DNA of 37,257 nucleotides from Pseudomonas sp. LS-2 (GCF_003605735.1 NZ_QXTJ01000003.1:1-37257); one strand, 5' to 3'. Shown: positions 1-9,988, counted from the first letter of the stretch. Numbers and translations are program-made. Notes: generated by a model from the sequence alone, not told the origin.

Positions 1-18
1 CGAATTGCTTGATTCAAT

Positions 19-30
19 TGTTAAAGAGCG
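19..30 (-). promoter_or_regulatory. rRNA leader boxA antitermination element
   Basis: Read on the minus strand, the sequence is CGCTCTTTAACA, one base from the boxA consensus TGCTCTTTAACA. It is followed by the AATTGAATCAAGCAATTCG stretch typical of Pseudomonas 16S rRNA leaders. It lies downstream of three tandem leftward promoters. The 16S gene itself must begin to the left of base 1 and is not visible. Confidence 0.85.
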
Positions 31-66
31 GTTGGTTAAGAGCCTTTCGTCTCAACCGAGGCGCGC

Positions 67-94
67 ATTCTACAGCGCCCTCTGTATCTGTCAA
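67..94 (-). promoter_or_regulatory. rRNA operon promoter, proximal (third of three)
   Basis: On the minus strand there is a TTGACA -35 (89-94), a 16-base spacer, a TAGAAT -10 (67-72), then a GCGCGCC discriminator. The near-consensus hexamers and GC-rich discriminator are what is expected of a strong, stringently controlled ribosomal promoter. It is the closest of the three to boxA. Confidence 0.85.
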
Positions 95-185
95 GCGGTT
101 ATTTCAAGAAGTTTTCAAAGTTTCCTTTTCAACTTCAACCACTTGCGCTTCGTTCGACTTGGCGTCTCACGTCAGCGGGAGGCGA

Positions 186-213
186 ATTCTACAGCGTTAC
201 AATCTGCTGTCAA
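186..213 (-). promoter_or_regulatory. rRNA operon promoter, middle
   Basis: On the minus strand there is a TTGACA -35 (208-213), a 16-base spacer and a TAGAAT -10 (186-191), followed by TCGCC. Its architecture is the same as the proximal promoter about 119 bases downstream, and the repeated CTGTAGAAT context supports descent from a duplication. Confidence 0.8.
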
Positions 214-334
214 CCACCTTTTTCACCGCTGTCGATTCAAGCATCTGAATCGAAGCACTTCCTCGCTATTTACTTTGTCCAACTCTTTGATTCTCAAGGA
301 GTTTTCCGTTTCGTCTGCGCCGGAAGTGGGGCGA

Positions 335-362
335 ATTATAGAGAGATTCAGAGGAGCGTCAA
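335..362 (-). promoter_or_regulatory. rRNA operon promoter, distal
   Basis: On the minus strand there is a TTGACG -35 (357-362), a 16-base spacer and a consensus TATAAT -10 (335-340), followed by TCGCCCC. It begins only 15 bases after the tyrS stop codon. No terminator hairpin lies between, so tyrS transcripts could also read into the rRNA operon. Confidence 0.8.
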
Positions 363-377
363 GCACTTATTTAAACT

Positions 378-1577
378 TTATTCCAAATCCAACGTTACAC
401 GGCCAAAAGCCTTCTTACCGGCCTGACAAACATGGGTAGCGCCGAGCTTAAAGATAAAGCTTCGATCAACAACCTCTCCATCTATACGCACACCGCCCGA
501 CGCCAGCAGGTCACGAGCAACGGCGGAGTTCTTCACCAGGCCTGCCTTATTAAGGACAGCGGCGATCGGCATGTCTTCAGCGCCCGACACGCTGATCTCC
601 GGCAGATCGTCCGGCAGCTCGCCATCCTTCATGCGGTTACCTGCTGAACGGTGAGCCGAAGCAGCCGCCTCTTCACCATGAAACCGGGCAACAATTTCTT
701 CGGCGAGCTTGATCTTTATGTCTCGCGGATTGGCACCGGCTTCGCATTCAGCCTTGAAGCTAGCAATCTCTTCCATGGAGCGGAAGCTCAACAGCTCGAA
801 GTAACGCCACATCAGCGCATCCGGGATGGACACCAGCTTGCTGTACATGATGCCCGGCGCCTCCTGGATACCAACATAGTTACCCAGCGACTTGGACATT
901 TTCTTCACGCCGTCCAGGCCTTCGAGCAACGGCATGGTCAGAACGCATTGTGCTTCCTGACCATAAGCGCGCTGGAGCTCACGCCCCATCAGCAGGTTGA
1001 ACTTCTGATCCGTACCACCCAGCTCGACGTCAGCGCGCAGGGCCACCGAGTCATAACCTTGCACCAACGGGTAAAGGAATTCGTGAATAGCGATAGATTG
1101 ATTCGACTTGTAGCGCTTGTCGAAGTCATCACGCTCAAGCATGCGCGCTACCGTGTACTGGGACGACAGGCGAATGAAGTCGGCAGGACTCAGCTGATCC
1201 ATCCACGTGGAGTTGAACGCGACCTCCGTTTTGGTAGGGTCGAGAATCTTGAACACCTGCGCCTTATAGGTTTCGGCATAGTCAAGCACTTGCTCACGAG
1301 TCAGCGGCGGGCGGGTCGCACTTTTCCCACTCGGGTCACCGATCATGCCGGTGAAGTCGCCGATCAGGAAGATGACGTGATGGCCCAACTCCTGGAACTG
1401 ACGGAGCTTATTAATAAGCACCGTGTGACCAATGTGCAGATCGGGCGCCGTCGGGTCGAAACCGGCCTTGATGCGCAGTGGCTGACCACGCTTAAGCTTC
1501 GCGACCAGTTCGGACTCGACCAGGAGTTCATCCGCGCCACGCTTGATCAGCGCTAGCTGCTCTTCAACCGACTTCAT
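378..1577 (-). CDS. tyrS: Tyrosyl-tRNA synthetase (TyrZ type)
   Basis: Cytoplasmic class I aminoacyl-tRNA synthetase that charges tRNA-Tyr with tyrosine. The 399-residue product has the HIGH signature at about 48-51, a KMSKS loop at 226-230 and a C-terminal S4 RNA-binding domain from about 335. A KMSKS loop, rather than KFGKT, marks the TyrZ branch; P. aeruginosa carries a gene of this type next to an rRNA operon, as here. The start is the ATG before KSVEEQ. The open frame extends about 36 codons upstream without family similarity, and a G-rich GGGG-CTGTT-ATG ribosome site fits this ATG. The stop lies 15 bases before the first rRNA promoter. It is divergent from the M23 peptidase gene. Confidence 0.95.
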   Translation of the reverse strand: MKSVEEQLALIKRGADELLVESELVAKLKRGQPLRIKAGFDPTAPDLHIGHTVLINKLRQFQELGHHVIFLIGDFTGMIGDPSGKSATRPPLTREQVLDYAETYKAQVFKILDPTKTEVAFNSTWMDQLSPADFIRLSSQYTVARMLERDDFDKRYKSNQSIAIHEFLYPLVQGYDSVALRADVELGGTDQKFNLLMGRELQRAYGQEAQCVLTMPLLEGLDGVKKMSKSLGNYVGIQEAPGIMYSKLVSIPDALMWRYFELLSFRSMEEIASFKAECEAGANPRDIKIKLAEEIVARFHGEEAAASAHRSAGNRMKDGELPDDLPEISVSGAEDMPIAAVLNKAGLVKNSAVARDLLASGGVRIDGEVVDRSFIFKLGATHVCQAGKKAFGRVTLDLE

Positions 1578-1612
1578 AACAGCCCCGTAATGCCTTATTT
1601 CAAAGGGAAACA

Positions 1613-1640
1613 ACCATACAAGATCACCGCCCAAATACAA
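1613..1640 (-). promoter_or_regulatory. Candidate tyrS promoter
   Basis: On the minus strand TTGTAT (1635-1640) and TATGGT (1613-1618) are separated by 16 bases, about 36 bases before the tyrS start. Each hexamer is a moderate match only. No T-box or other leader structure was recognised in this 212-base divergent gap. Confidence 0.4.
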
Positions 1641-1789
1641 GTTCTGACCACAGAAGGCCGACGAATCACGGAACGATCCGTACACGAGCTTGCCTCAGGG
1701 AGGATTTGGTTATATTTTATACAGTTATTTCATCTTCATCATGTCATTCATCTTTTCCATTTCATCTTTTTTCAAAGTCAAAATTACCT

Positions 1790-3226
1790 ATGAACGACAC
1801 TCCGCCTAAAGCGCCTCCGCTTTATCCGAAGAGCCATCTGCTAGCTGCCAGCGGTATCGCAGCCTTGCTGAGCCTGGCCCTTCTGGTTTTTCCATCCAGC
1901 GATGTCGAAGCCAAAAAAACCAATCTCGCTCTCGAGCTGGACACCCCGGCCGACCAACTCAAGCAAGAACAAGACGCTCAGAATCAGAACAAAGCCACAG
2001 ACGAGACGACGGTTTCCCCATTTGCGCAAATCGACAACGGCGCAGACGAGCCTGAAGACACTGCGAAAACTGAGCCGCAAGCCCTGCCGGCCGCCGCTGA
2101 GGCTGTAGTCGCGGCCAAGAATCCAGGACACAAGGAAATCGTGGTGTCCAAGGGCGATACTCTTTCCACGCTGTTCGAGAAAGTAGGTCTTCCACCCGCC
2201 GCGGTTCATGAAGTTATCGCTAGCGACAAGCAAGCCAAGCAATTCAGCCAGCTGAAAAACGGCCAGGTGCTTCAGTTCGAACTCACACCGGACGGCAACC
2301 TCAAGCAGCTGCACAGCAAAATCAACGATCTGGAGAGCATCAGCCTTTCCAGAACCGATAAGGGCTATACATTTACCCGCGACGTCAGCAAGCCCAACGT
2401 GCGCACTGCCTATGTGCACGGAGTGATCAACAACTCCCTGTCGCAGTCAGCGCAACGCGCGGGCCTGAACCACAGCATGACGATGGATATGGCCAACATA
2501 TTCGGCTATGACGTCGACTTTGCTCAGGACATCCGCAAGGGCGACGAGTTTGACGTGATCTACGAGCAGAAGGTCGTCAACGGTAAGACTGTCGGTACCG
2601 GCAACATACTGTCCGCCCGCTTCACCAACCGTGGCAAGACTTACACCGCGGTGCGTTACACCAACAAACAAGGCAATACCAACTACTACACGGCTGACGG
2701 CAATAGCATGCGCAAGGCGTTTATCCGCACCCCTGTGGAATACGCCCGCATCAGTTCCATGTTCTCCATGGGCCGCAAACACCCCATTCTGAACAAGATC
2801 CGCGCTCACAAAGGCATCGACTATGCAGCGCCTCGCGGCACGCCGATCAAGGCCACGGGCGATGGCAAGGTAATCCTCGCTGGTCGCCGCGGTGGTTATG
2901 GGAATACCGTAATCATCCAGCACGGCGAGACATACCGCACGCTGTATGGCCACATGCAAGGTTTCGCCAAGGGTATTCAGAACGGCAGCAGCGTCAAACA
3001 AGGCCAAGTCATCGGCTATATTGGAACGACGGGCCTGTCGACCGGTCCGCATGTACATTATGAGTTCCAGGTAAATGGCGTTCACGTAGACCCACTGGGT
3101 CAGAAACTGCCAATGGCAGATCCTATCGCCAAGTCCGAAAAACAGCGGTTCATGCAGGAAAGCCAACCTTTGATGGCTCGTATGGACCAGGAAAAGGCCA
3201 CCATGCTGGCCTCGAGTAAGCGCTGA
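1790..3226 (+). CDS. Membrane-anchored M23 murein endopeptidase
   Basis: Predicted D,D-endopeptidase of the LytM/MepM type that cuts peptidoglycan cross-links in the periplasm. The 478-residue product has one hydrophobic segment near the N terminus (about 17-38, signal anchor), a Pro/Glu/Ala-rich linker and a LysM/OapA-like module at about 115-175 (IVVSKGDTLSTLF). The C-terminal peptidase domain has zinc-ligand motifs HxxxD (HKGID, about 339) and HVHYEF (about 420). The intact ligands suggest an active enzyme rather than an EnvC-type activator. I chose the ATG before NDTPPK; the frame is open for 28 codons upstream. anmK begins three bases after the stop, so the two are probably one operon joining wall cleavage to recycling. 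Confidence 0.9.
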   Translation: MNDTPPKAPPLYPKSHLLAASGIAALLSLALLVFPSSDVEAKKTNLALELDTPADQLKQEQDAQNQNKATDETTVSPFAQIDNGADEPEDTAKTEPQALPAAAEAVVAAKNPGHKEIVVSKGDTLSTLFEKVGLPPAAVHEVIASDKQAKQFSQLKNGQVLQFELTPDGNLKQLHSKINDLESISLSRTDKGYTFTRDVSKPNVRTAYVHGVINNSLSQSAQRAGLNHSMTMDMANIFGYDVDFAQDIRKGDEFDVIYEQKVVNGKTVGTGNILSARFTNRGKTYTAVRYTNKQGNTNYYTADGNSMRKAFIRTPVEYARISSMFSMGRKHPILNKIRAHKGIDYAAPRGTPIKATGDGKVILAGRRGGYGNTVIIQHGETYRTLYGHMQGFAKGIQNGSSVKQGQVIGYIGTTGLSTGPHVHYEFQVNGVHVDPLGQKLPMADPIAKSEKQRFMQESQPLMARMDQEKATMLASSKR

Positions 3227-4321
<1,095 letters not shown>

Positions 4322-4340
4322 CGTTCACGGCACAGCAAAA

Positions 4341-4360
4341 CGCCGCGCATATGCGCGGCG
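4341..4360. terminator. Bidirectional terminator between anmK and erpA
   Basis: A perfect 20-base palindrome, CGCCGCGCAT/ATGCGCGGCG, is preceded by AAAA and followed by TTTTTGTTT. It therefore gives a GC stem plus U-tract in both directions. It sits between the convergent anmK stop (4321) and erpA stop (4382). Confidence 0.88.
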
Positions 4361-4381
4361 TTTTTGTTTACAGCGGATAAC

Positions 4382-4732
4382 TCAGATCGAGAACGAAGAA
4401 CCGCAACCACAGGTCGTCGCAGCGTTGGGGTTCTTGATCACGAAACGGGAGCCTTCGAGACCTTCCTGATAATCCACTTCTGCACCCGCCAGGTACTGGA
4501 AGCTCATGGGATCGACAACCAGGCTCACACCCTCGCGCTCGACGATGGTGTCATCGTCTGCAACGTCTTCATCGAAAGTAAAACCGTACTGGAAACCGGA
4601 ACAGCCGCCGCCAGTCACGAATACCCGCAACTTCAGACGGTCATTGCCCTCTTCGTCGACCAGGGTTTTCACTTTGTGCGCTGCACCAGGCGTGAATTCC
4701 AAAGCCGTAGGAGTGAAGGATTCGACGCTCAT
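4382..4732 (-). CDS. erpA: A-type iron-sulfur carrier ErpA
   Basis: Carries and delivers [Fe-S] clusters to target apoproteins. The 116-residue product has the three family cysteines: Cys44 in the GGGCSGF motif, and Cys108 and Cys110 in the C-terminal TTCGCG motif. The frame also allows a TTG two codons upstream at 4738. GGAG lies nine bases before the ATG at 4732 but only three before the TTG, so the ATG is chosen. The gene is monocistronic by appearance, with its own promoter at 4779-4808 and the shared terminator downstream. argC lies upstream on the same strand. Confidence 0.95.
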   Translation of the reverse strand: MSVESFTPTALEFTPGAAHKVKTLVDEEGNDRLKLRVFVTGGGCSGFQYGFTFDEDVADDDTIVEREGVSLVVDPMSFQYLAGAEVDYQEGLEGSRFVIKNPNAATTCGCGSSFSI

Positions 4733-4778
4733 GCTCAATATCTCCCGGCGTTAAGCCGTCATAATGCGTAATGCGCGC

Positions 4779-4808
4779 ATTATCCGCTTGTCCTAGAAAA
4801 TTGGTCAA
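4779..4808 (-). promoter_or_regulatory. Candidate erpA promoter
   Basis: On the minus strand TTGACC (4803-4808) and GATAAT (4779-4784) are 18 bases apart, followed by a GC-rich GCGCGC stretch. The -10 box ends 46 bases before the erpA ATG. Both boxes are one mismatch from consensus. Confidence 0.6.
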
Positions 4809-4886
4809 CTATTTGAGGCGCAGCGGCACGCTGCAACCGACAGGCCGCAAGCAGGCATACATGCTCATGCGGCCCGCAGATTACCG

Positions 4887-5921
4887 TTATGGCAGAAGCG
4901 CTGCATGGGACAAGCCCATGCGCTCGTCGAGTTCAAACATGATGTTCATGTTCTGCACCGCCTGACCAGACGCGCCTTTGACCAGGTTGTCGATGACCGA
5001 CAGCACCACCACCAGGTCGCCATCCTGAGGACGATGTACCGCGATGCGGCAGACATTCGCGCCGCGGACACTGCGCGTTTCCGGATGGCTGCCAGCAGGC
5101 ATTACATCGACGAACGGTTCATTGGCATAACGCTTTTCGAACAACGCCTGCAGATCCACCGACTTGTCGACAACGGTCGAATAAAGCGTCGCGTGAATAC
5201 CGCGGATCATCGGGGTCAGGTGAGGCACGAAGGTCAGACCGATATCACCACCCGCTGCGCGACGCAGCCCCTGGCTGATTTCAGGCAAATGGCGATGCCC
5301 TTTGACGGCATAGGCCTTGAAGCTCTCACTGGTCTCGGCATACAGCGAACCGACGCTTGCACCACGACCAGCGCCGCTGATACCTGATTTGCAGTCTGCA
5401 ATCAAACGCGTCGGGTCGGCGATCCCCGCTTCGAGCAGGGGCAGGAAACCCAACTGGGTCGCGGTCGGGTAGCAACCCGGCACAGCGATCAGACGCGCGC
5501 CTTTGATTTTTTCGCGATTGACCTCAGGCAAACCATAAACAGCTTCGTTGAGCAGTTCCGGAGCACCATGGGGCTGGTTGTACCACTTGGCCCACTCAAC
5601 CGGGTCCTGCAGACGGAAGTCGGCCGACAGGTCGATAACCTTGGTGCCTGCAGCGAGCAGCTCCCCGGCCAGCGCGTGCGCGACGCCGTGGGGAGTGGCA
5701 AAAAACACCACATCACACGCACCCAACACTTTTACATCCGGCACGCTGAAGGCCAGACCGTCGTAGTGGCCGCGCAAGTTCGGATACATGTCAGCAACAG
5801 GCAAGCCTGCTTCGGAGCGTGAGGTGATCGCAACCACTTCAGCCTGTGGATGCTGCGCCAGAAGACGTAGCAACTCGACGCCGGTGTAACCCGTGCCGCC
5901 GACGATACCGACCTTGACCAT
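4887..5921 (-). CDS. argC: N-acetyl-gamma-glutamyl-phosphate reductase
   Basis: Third step of arginine synthesis: NADPH-dependent reduction of N-acetyl-glutamyl-5-phosphate to the semialdehyde. The 344-residue product opens with the nucleotide-binding [10 protein letters not shown], and the catalytic cysteine is Cys150 in [10 protein letters not shown]. Length and both ends match the common bacterial ArgC type. The ATG start at 5921 fits the conserved [11 protein letters not shown] beginning. It is divergent from the HemJ-like gene and upstream of erpA, which has its own promoter. Confidence 0.97.
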   Translation of the reverse strand: MVKVGIVGGTGYTGVELLRLLAQHPQAEVVAITSRSEAGLPVADMYPNLRGHYDGLAFSVPDVKVLGACDVVFFATPHGVAHALAGELLAAGTKVIDLSADFRLQDPVEWAKWYNQPHGAPELLNEAVYGLPEVNREKIKGARLIAVPGCYPTATQLGFLPLLEAGIADPTRLIADCKSGISGAGRGASVGSLYAETSESFKAYAVKGHRHLPEISQGLRRAAGGDIGLTFVPHLTPMIRGIHATLYSTVVDKSVDLQALFEKRYANEPFVDVMPAGSHPETRSVRGANVCRIAVHRPQDGDLVVVLSVIDNLVKGASGQAVQNMNIMFELDERMGLSHAALLP

Positions 5922-6055
5922 AACCTACCCTCAACGAAACCACTGGAAAGCCGCTGATAATATGAGTCCATCGCCCTTGGGACAACCGGGAACGTGACGT
6001 ACGGGCACGCTAGCCACTACTATTTGCGCCACCGTGATCCTGGAAAATAACCAAA

Positions 6056-6481
6056 ATGCTCTATCTGTGGATAAAAGCACTGCACATCGTTTCGATCGTC
6101 TGCTGGTTCGCCGGTCTGTTTTACCTCCCCCGTCTTTTCGTTTATCACGCCATGAGCGAAGACGCTGTCAGCCGCGAACGCTTCTGCACCATGGAGCGCA
6201 AGCTGTATCGAGGCATCATGGGCCCGGCGATGATTGCCACGCTGGTGTTCGGCATCTGGCTGCTTACACTTACCCCGGGATTTCTGCAGCAAGGCTGGAT
6301 GCACGCCAAACTGACCCTGGTGGTCGTGCTGATCGGCTATCACCACATGTGTGGCGCACAGGTAAAAAAATTCGCTAGAGGCGAAAATGGCCGCAGTCAT
6401 GTGTTTTATCGTTGGTTCAATGAAGTTCCGGTACTGATTTTGCTGGCTATCGTCATTCTCGTGGTGGTCAAACCGTTCTGA
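6056..6481 (+). CDS. hemJ: HemJ-like protoporphyrinogen IX oxidase
   Basis: Small inner-membrane protein of the UPF0093/HemJ family, which oxidises protoporphyrinogen IX to protoporphyrin IX in haem synthesis. The 141-residue product has about four membrane segments. Family landmarks are the N-terminal KALHIVSIVCWFAG with His10, the MHAKLTL segment with Lys85, the YHH motif after it, and the C-terminal FNEVPVLILLAIVILVVVKPF-like helix. It is the first gene of a rightward group. Family assignment is by sequence pattern, and the enzymatic role is inferred from family knowledge. Confidence 0.85.
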   Translation: MLYLWIKALHIVSIVCWFAGLFYLPRLFVYHAMSEDAVSRERFCTMERKLYRGIMGPAMIATLVFGIWLLTLTPGFLQQGWMHAKLTLVVVLIGYHHMCGAQVKKFARGENGRSHVFYRWFNEVPVLILLAIVILVVVKPF

Positions 6482-6526
6482 TCCAAACCCCACAGCTTCA
6501 TTTCTCCCAAGACAAGGAAGCCCAGC

Positions 6527-7450
6527 ATGGCCGAGCTCTTCAAGATCGTTTTCGAAGGACAGCTGCGAACGGGCGTCGATCTGGAAACCGCTCGGCTGAA
6601 TCTGGCGCAGCTGTTCAAAAGCGATGTGTCCGACATGGATCGGCTGTTCACGGGAAAACCCGTGACGGTCAAGCGGGGCTTGAATCGCGAGGACGCCCAG
6701 CGCTATCTCAAGGCATTGAATGACGCTGGAGTGGACGCAAACATCGAGCCCGAGCAGCCCGTGACCTGGACGCTTGAAGAGATCGACGAGGCTGTCGCGC
6801 CGCGACCCGCCTTCGAACCCGCCGCATCGCCCTATGCGCCACCCAAGTCATCAGTCGCCAACGACTGGCCAGCCGTTGGTGAACTCAGAGTGTTCACTGT
6901 GCAAGGCCGTATCGGACGTCTGCGCTATCTGGCCTGGACCATGGTGCTGACCCTGGTGGGGCTACTATTGGCGTCGTTGTGTTTTGGCATCATGAGCCTG
7001 TCGCTGGTTGCCGGGGGTTTGCTGGGCAGCGTTCTACTGCTGGCTTTTGTGGTGATCAGTATTCAGATGGGGGCGCAGCGCCTGCATGACGCAGGTTGGT
7101 CTGCCTGGTTGCTGTTGCTCAACCTCGTGCCTGTCGTCGGCAGTTTCTTCCCTCTTCTGATGATCGTCATCCCCGGAAATGACGGCCCGAATCGTTACGG
7201 TCCGCCACCGCCCCCTAACACCCGGTCAATCAAGCTGCTGGCCATCGCCTGGATATTCGTCCTGGCGCTGATTTTCCTCGGGGCGATGATGGGCGGTCTG
7301 CAGAGGATTCAGGAAGAAGTGGAGGCGACGACCGGAGAATACGAACAGACCTTGCCCTACGATGATGACTCGGACGACGCCACACAACCGGTTGTTCCCG
7401 TCGATCCTGCAGATTCTGGTGACTCTTCCGACAGCGAAGACGACCAATAA
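6527..7450 (+). CDS. DUF805 membrane protein with N-terminal extension
   Basis: Function unknown. Residues 1 to about 85 form a soluble alpha/beta-looking region, including RGLNREDAQRYLKALNDAGVD. A Pro/Ala-rich linker follows. From about 120 comes a DUF805 domain (GRIGRLRYLAW, then several membrane helices, including AQRLHDAGWSAWLLLLNLVPVVG). The C-terminal tail is strongly acidic (Asp/Glu/Ser). At 307 residues it is about twice the length of a minimal DUF805 protein because of the two added ends. AAGGAAG lies before the ATG. The 46-base gap to hemJ suggests shared transcription. Confidence 0.8.
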   Translation: MAELFKIVFEGQLRTGVDLETARLNLAQLFKSDVSDMDRLFTGKPVTVKRGLNREDAQRYLKALNDAGVDANIEPEQPVTWTLEEIDEAVAPRPAFEPAASPYAPPKSSVANDWPAVGELRVFTVQGRIGRLRYLAWTMVLTLVGLLLASLCFGIMSLSLVAGGLLGSVLLLAFVVISIQMGAQRLHDAGWSAWLLLLNLVPVVGSFFPLLMIVIPGNDGPNRYGPPPPPNTRSIKLLAIAWIFVLALIFLGAMMGGLQRIQEEVEATTGEYEQTLPYDDDSDDATQPVVPVDPADSGDSSDSEDDQ

Positions 7451-7507
7451 CTGTCTGGCAGCATGGACGTTGTCTCTACACCTGCTACACACGCATTGGA
7501 GAACTGC

Positions 7508-8293
7508 ATGACCCGTTACGCCCTGGTCACAGGTGCATCCAGCGGTATCGGCCTGGCGATGGCCGAAGCCTTGGCCCGCCGTGGCCGCAATCTGATTCTG
7601 GTCTCTCGTCATCGGGATATGCTTGAGAGCATTGCGATCGAATTCACCCAGCGCTTTGGCGTAGAGGTGTTGTTTCGTGCCTGCGATCTGGGTGAGCCGC
7701 TCCGGCTTTCGGGCTTTCTCCTGGAACTGGAAGAAGGCGTACGGCAGATCGACCTGTTGGTGAATTGCGCGGGCATTGGCAACAGCGGGCCTTTTCTCGC
7801 GCAGGAATGGGCTCAGGAGCAGGACCTACTGGACCTCAACGTCCTGGCCCTCACTCGCTTGTGTCACACGGTTGGCAACCTGATGGCTGTGCAGGGAGGC
7901 GGGCAAATTTTGAATGTCGCCTCGATCATGGGCTTCCAGCCGGGGCCATGGATGAGCACCTATGCGGCGAGCAAGGCGTACGTGCTGCACTTCTCCGAAG
8001 GGTTGCGCGAAGAACTGAAGAAAACCGGCGTGAAGATTTCGGTGCTCTGTCCCGGCCCTACACGCACTTCGTTCTTCCGCACTGCGCAGCTGAGCGCGGA
8101 CAAGTTCACCAACGACAAGTCCATGACCGCTGAGGAGATCGCTCTCTACACCGTCCGCGCCATGGACAAAAACCGCGCGATCATCATTCCCGGCAGACGC
8201 AATCGCTTCCTCAGTCGTCTGCCGCGATTGGCCGGGCGCTGGATGACGCGAAAAATCTGGGGGTCGATGCTGAAGTCACGTACGTCAGCCTGA
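7508..8293 (+). CDS. Short-chain dehydrogenase/reductase
   Basis: Classical SDR of 261 residues, probably NADP(H)-dependent. Visible are the cofactor motif TGASSGIG (8-15), NCAG (87-90), the catalytic tetrad Asn111, Ser139, Tyr152 and Lys156 in YAASK, and the PGP turn after the active site. The length and the basic C-terminal tail resemble the DltE/YqjQ-like branch. The substrate cannot be read from the sequence. The ATG at 7508 is preceded by TTGGAGAACTGC and starts right at the Rossmann fold; an earlier in-frame ATG at 7463 adds 15 residues unlike the family. Confidence 0.87.
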   Translation: MTRYALVTGASSGIGLAMAEALARRGRNLILVSRHRDMLESIAIEFTQRFGVEVLFRACDLGEPLRLSGFLLELEEGVRQIDLLVNCAGIGNSGPFLAQEWAQEQDLLDLNVLALTRLCHTVGNLMAVQGGGQILNVASIMGFQPGPWMSTYAASKAYVLHFSEGLREELKKTGVKISVLCPGPTRTSFFRTAQLSADKFTNDKSMTAEEIALYTVRAMDKNRAIIIPGRRNRFLSRLPRLAGRWMTRKIWGSMLKSRTSA

Positions 8294-8381
8294 GCCCGAG
8301 GTCGGTAATAAACGACTGGGCGTGAGTCGAAGCGCTCAGTACACTCGGTCAATTACCCACAAGAAACGGAGAGACAAGGCT

Positions 8382-8720
8382 GTGGAAACTCTGTTCACCA
8401 AGATCATCAATCGGGAGATTCCGGCGAAGATCATCTATGAAGATGACCAGGTGCTGGCCTTTCACGACATCGCCCCTCAGGCGCCGGTGCATTTTCTGGT
8501 CATCCCGAAAAAACCGATCCGCACCCTTAACGACGTGACCGAAGAAGACAAAGGCCTGCTCGGCCACATTCTCTTCACTGCCCAGCGACTGGCCAAGGAG
8601 CTTGGTTGCGGAGACGGCTTCCGCGTAGTCATGAACACCAATGAGAAAGGCGGGCAGACCGTTTATCACATTCACATGCACGTGTTGGGCAACCGTCAGA
8701 TGACTTGGCCACCGGGCTGA
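8382..8720 (+). CDS. HIT-family (HinT-like) nucleotide hydrolase
   Basis: Histidine-triad protein of 112 residues, the usual length of bacterial HinT, which hydrolyses purine nucleoside phosphoramidates. The triad HIHMH lies at 96-100, and the family N-terminal half TLFTKIINREIPAKIIYEDD is intact. The start is a GTG at 8382 with GGAGAG upstream, chosen because the conserved protein begins METLF. The open frame extends upstream without similarity. It stands between the SDR and coq7 genes. Confidence 0.93.
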   Translation: METLFTKIINREIPAKIIYEDDQVLAFHDIAPQAPVHFLVIPKKPIRTLNDVTEEDKGLLGHILFTAQRLAKELGCGDGFRVVMNTNEKGGQTVYHIHMHVLGNRQMTWPPG

Positions 8721-8742
8721 GTCGGGATTTCAACGACTTACT

Positions 8743-8774
8743 CCCGCCGAGCGTCTACCACGCGCTTCGGCGGG
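8743..8774. other. Hairpin between HIT and coq7 genes
   Basis: CCCGCCGA (8743-8750) and TCGGCGGG (8767-8774) form an 8-bp inverted repeat. No T-run follows on either strand, so intrinsic termination is doubtful. It may be an RNA stem or a degenerate repeat. Confidence 0.35.
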
Positions 8775-8844
8775 CTGACGCAGGGCAAGCCTCGTCACCT
8801 CGATTCAGGTAGACTTGCCGCCGTGGATTCATCCGGAGGTGCCC

Positions 8845-9492
8845 ATGGCTACCGAACGTCACTACTCCCCTATAGACCGTTTCCTTCTGCAGGCTGATGC
8901 TGCGATGAAGACGCTGCTGCCCGCCAGCGCGCACTCTCACCGCCCCTCCCCCGCCATTGTCCGACCTGACACCAAGCTGAGCGAGACCGACACCAAACAT
9001 GTCGCCGGCCTCATGCGCATCAACCATACCGGCGAAGTCTGCGCTCAGGCGCTGTATCAAGGTCAGGCCCTGACCGCCAAGTTACCCCATGTGCGGAAAG
9101 CCATGGAGCATGCCGCTGAAGAAGAAATCGACCATCTGGTGTGGTGCGAGCAGCGCATCCGTCAATTGGGCAGTCATACCAGCGTGCTCAACCCACTGTT
9201 CTATAGCATGTCATTCGGGATCGGAGCGGTGGCAGGCTTGATCAGCGACAAGGTCAGCCTCGGCTTTGTGGCCGCCACCGAAGATCAAGTCTGCAAGCAT
9301 CTGAACGAACACCTCGAGCAACTGCCGGTCGAGGATGAAAAGTCCCGGGCGATTCTCCAGCAGATGCGCACCGACGAAGAGCAGCACGCCGAAGGTGCGA
9401 TTCAGGCAGGCGGTTTTCGCTTCCCTGCACCCGTGAAGTTCGGCATGAGCATGCTGGCCAAGGTCATGACCAAAAGTACGTACCGGATCTGA
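8845..9492 (+). CDS. coq7: Demethoxyubiquinone hydroxylase Coq7
   Basis: Di-iron monooxygenase that adds the C6 hydroxyl in ubiquinone synthesis, the job done by UbiF in E. coli. The 215-residue product shows the ferritin-like carboxylate ligands: Glu64 in HTGEV, the ExxH pair Glu94/His97 in AAEEEIDHL, a central [11 protein letters not shown] helix and the DEEQHAEGA helix near the C terminus. The start ATG at 8845 has an excellent GGAGGT site six bases upstream. A bidirectional terminator follows. In PAO1, as I recall, speD lies near this position; it is absent here. Confidence 0.94.
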   Translation: MATERHYSPIDRFLLQADAAMKTLLPASAHSHRPSPAIVRPDTKLSETDTKHVAGLMRINHTGEVCAQALYQGQALTAKLPHVRKAMEHAAEEEIDHLVWCEQRIRQLGSHTSVLNPLFYSMSFGIGAVAGLISDKVSLGFVAATEDQVCKHLNEHLEQLPVEDEKSRAILQQMRTDEEQHAEGAIQAGGFRFPAPVKFGMSMLAKVMTKSTYRI

Positions 9493-9516
9493 CCGTCCTT
9501 CGCATACGCAAATGCA

Positions 9517-9542
9517 AAAAGGCGCCTCGATGGGCGCCTTTT
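9517..9542. terminator. Bidirectional terminator between coq7 and osmC
   Basis: AAAAGGCGCC and GGCGCCTTTT form a 10-bp stem with a 6-base loop, giving an A-run on one side and a T-run on the other. It lies between the convergent coq7 stop (9492) and osmC stop (9566). Confidence 0.85.
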
Positions 9543-9565
9543 CGTTTTCAGGTTCAAGCGGTCGC

Positions 9566-9988
9566 TCAACCCAGCTCGATGATTTCGTAATCGTGGGTGA
9601 TCTCGACGCCGGCATTACCCAGCATGATCGACGCCGAGCAGTACTTCTCGGCTGAAAGCTCGATGGCGCGCTTGACCTGGGTTTCTTTCAAGCCGCGACC
9701 CTTGACCACGAAGTGCAGATGAATTTTGGTGAAGACCTTAGGATCTTCAGTCGCGCGTTCGGCCTCCAGAAACGCCTCGCAGCTTTCGACCGGCTGACGG
9801 GCCTTCTTGAGAATGCTGACGACATCGAAGTTGCTGCAGCCGCCGAGACCGATCAGCACCATTTCCATCGGGCGAACACCCAGGTTACGACCGCCGCTCT
9901 CCGGTGGGCCGTCCATCACGACCACGTGACCGCTGCCCGACTCGCCGAGGAACATGGCCTCACCCGCCCATTGAATACGCGCTTTCAT
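9566..9988 (-). CDS. OsmC/Ohr-superfamily protein
   Basis: Small thiol-dependent peroxidase-like protein of 140 residues. The two family cysteines are Cys51 in GLGGCSNFDVV and Cys117 in EKYCSAS. The family reduces organic peroxides with a Cys pair; the short YhfA-like form, commonly found beside crp/vfr, has no firmly known substrate. The ATG at 9988 begins the conserved MKARIQW. It is divergent from vfr, with a 207-base gap that holds the vfr promoter. Confidence 0.88.
   Translation of the reverse strand: MKARIQWAGEAMFLGESGSGHVVVMDGPPESGGRNLGVRPMEMVLIGLGGCSNFDVVSILKKARQPVESCEAFLEAERATEDPKVFTKIHLHFVVKGRGLKETQVKRAIELSAEKYCSASIMLGNAGVEITHDYEIIELG

Noticed and set aside
5..439. Plus-strand frame of 144 codons at the left end
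   Set aside because: It runs against three strong rRNA promoters and the tyrS 3' end and shows no protein family pattern.
8743..8774. Terminator between the HIT gene and coq7
   Set aside because: The stem is good but no T-run follows on either strand, so it is listed only as a hairpin.
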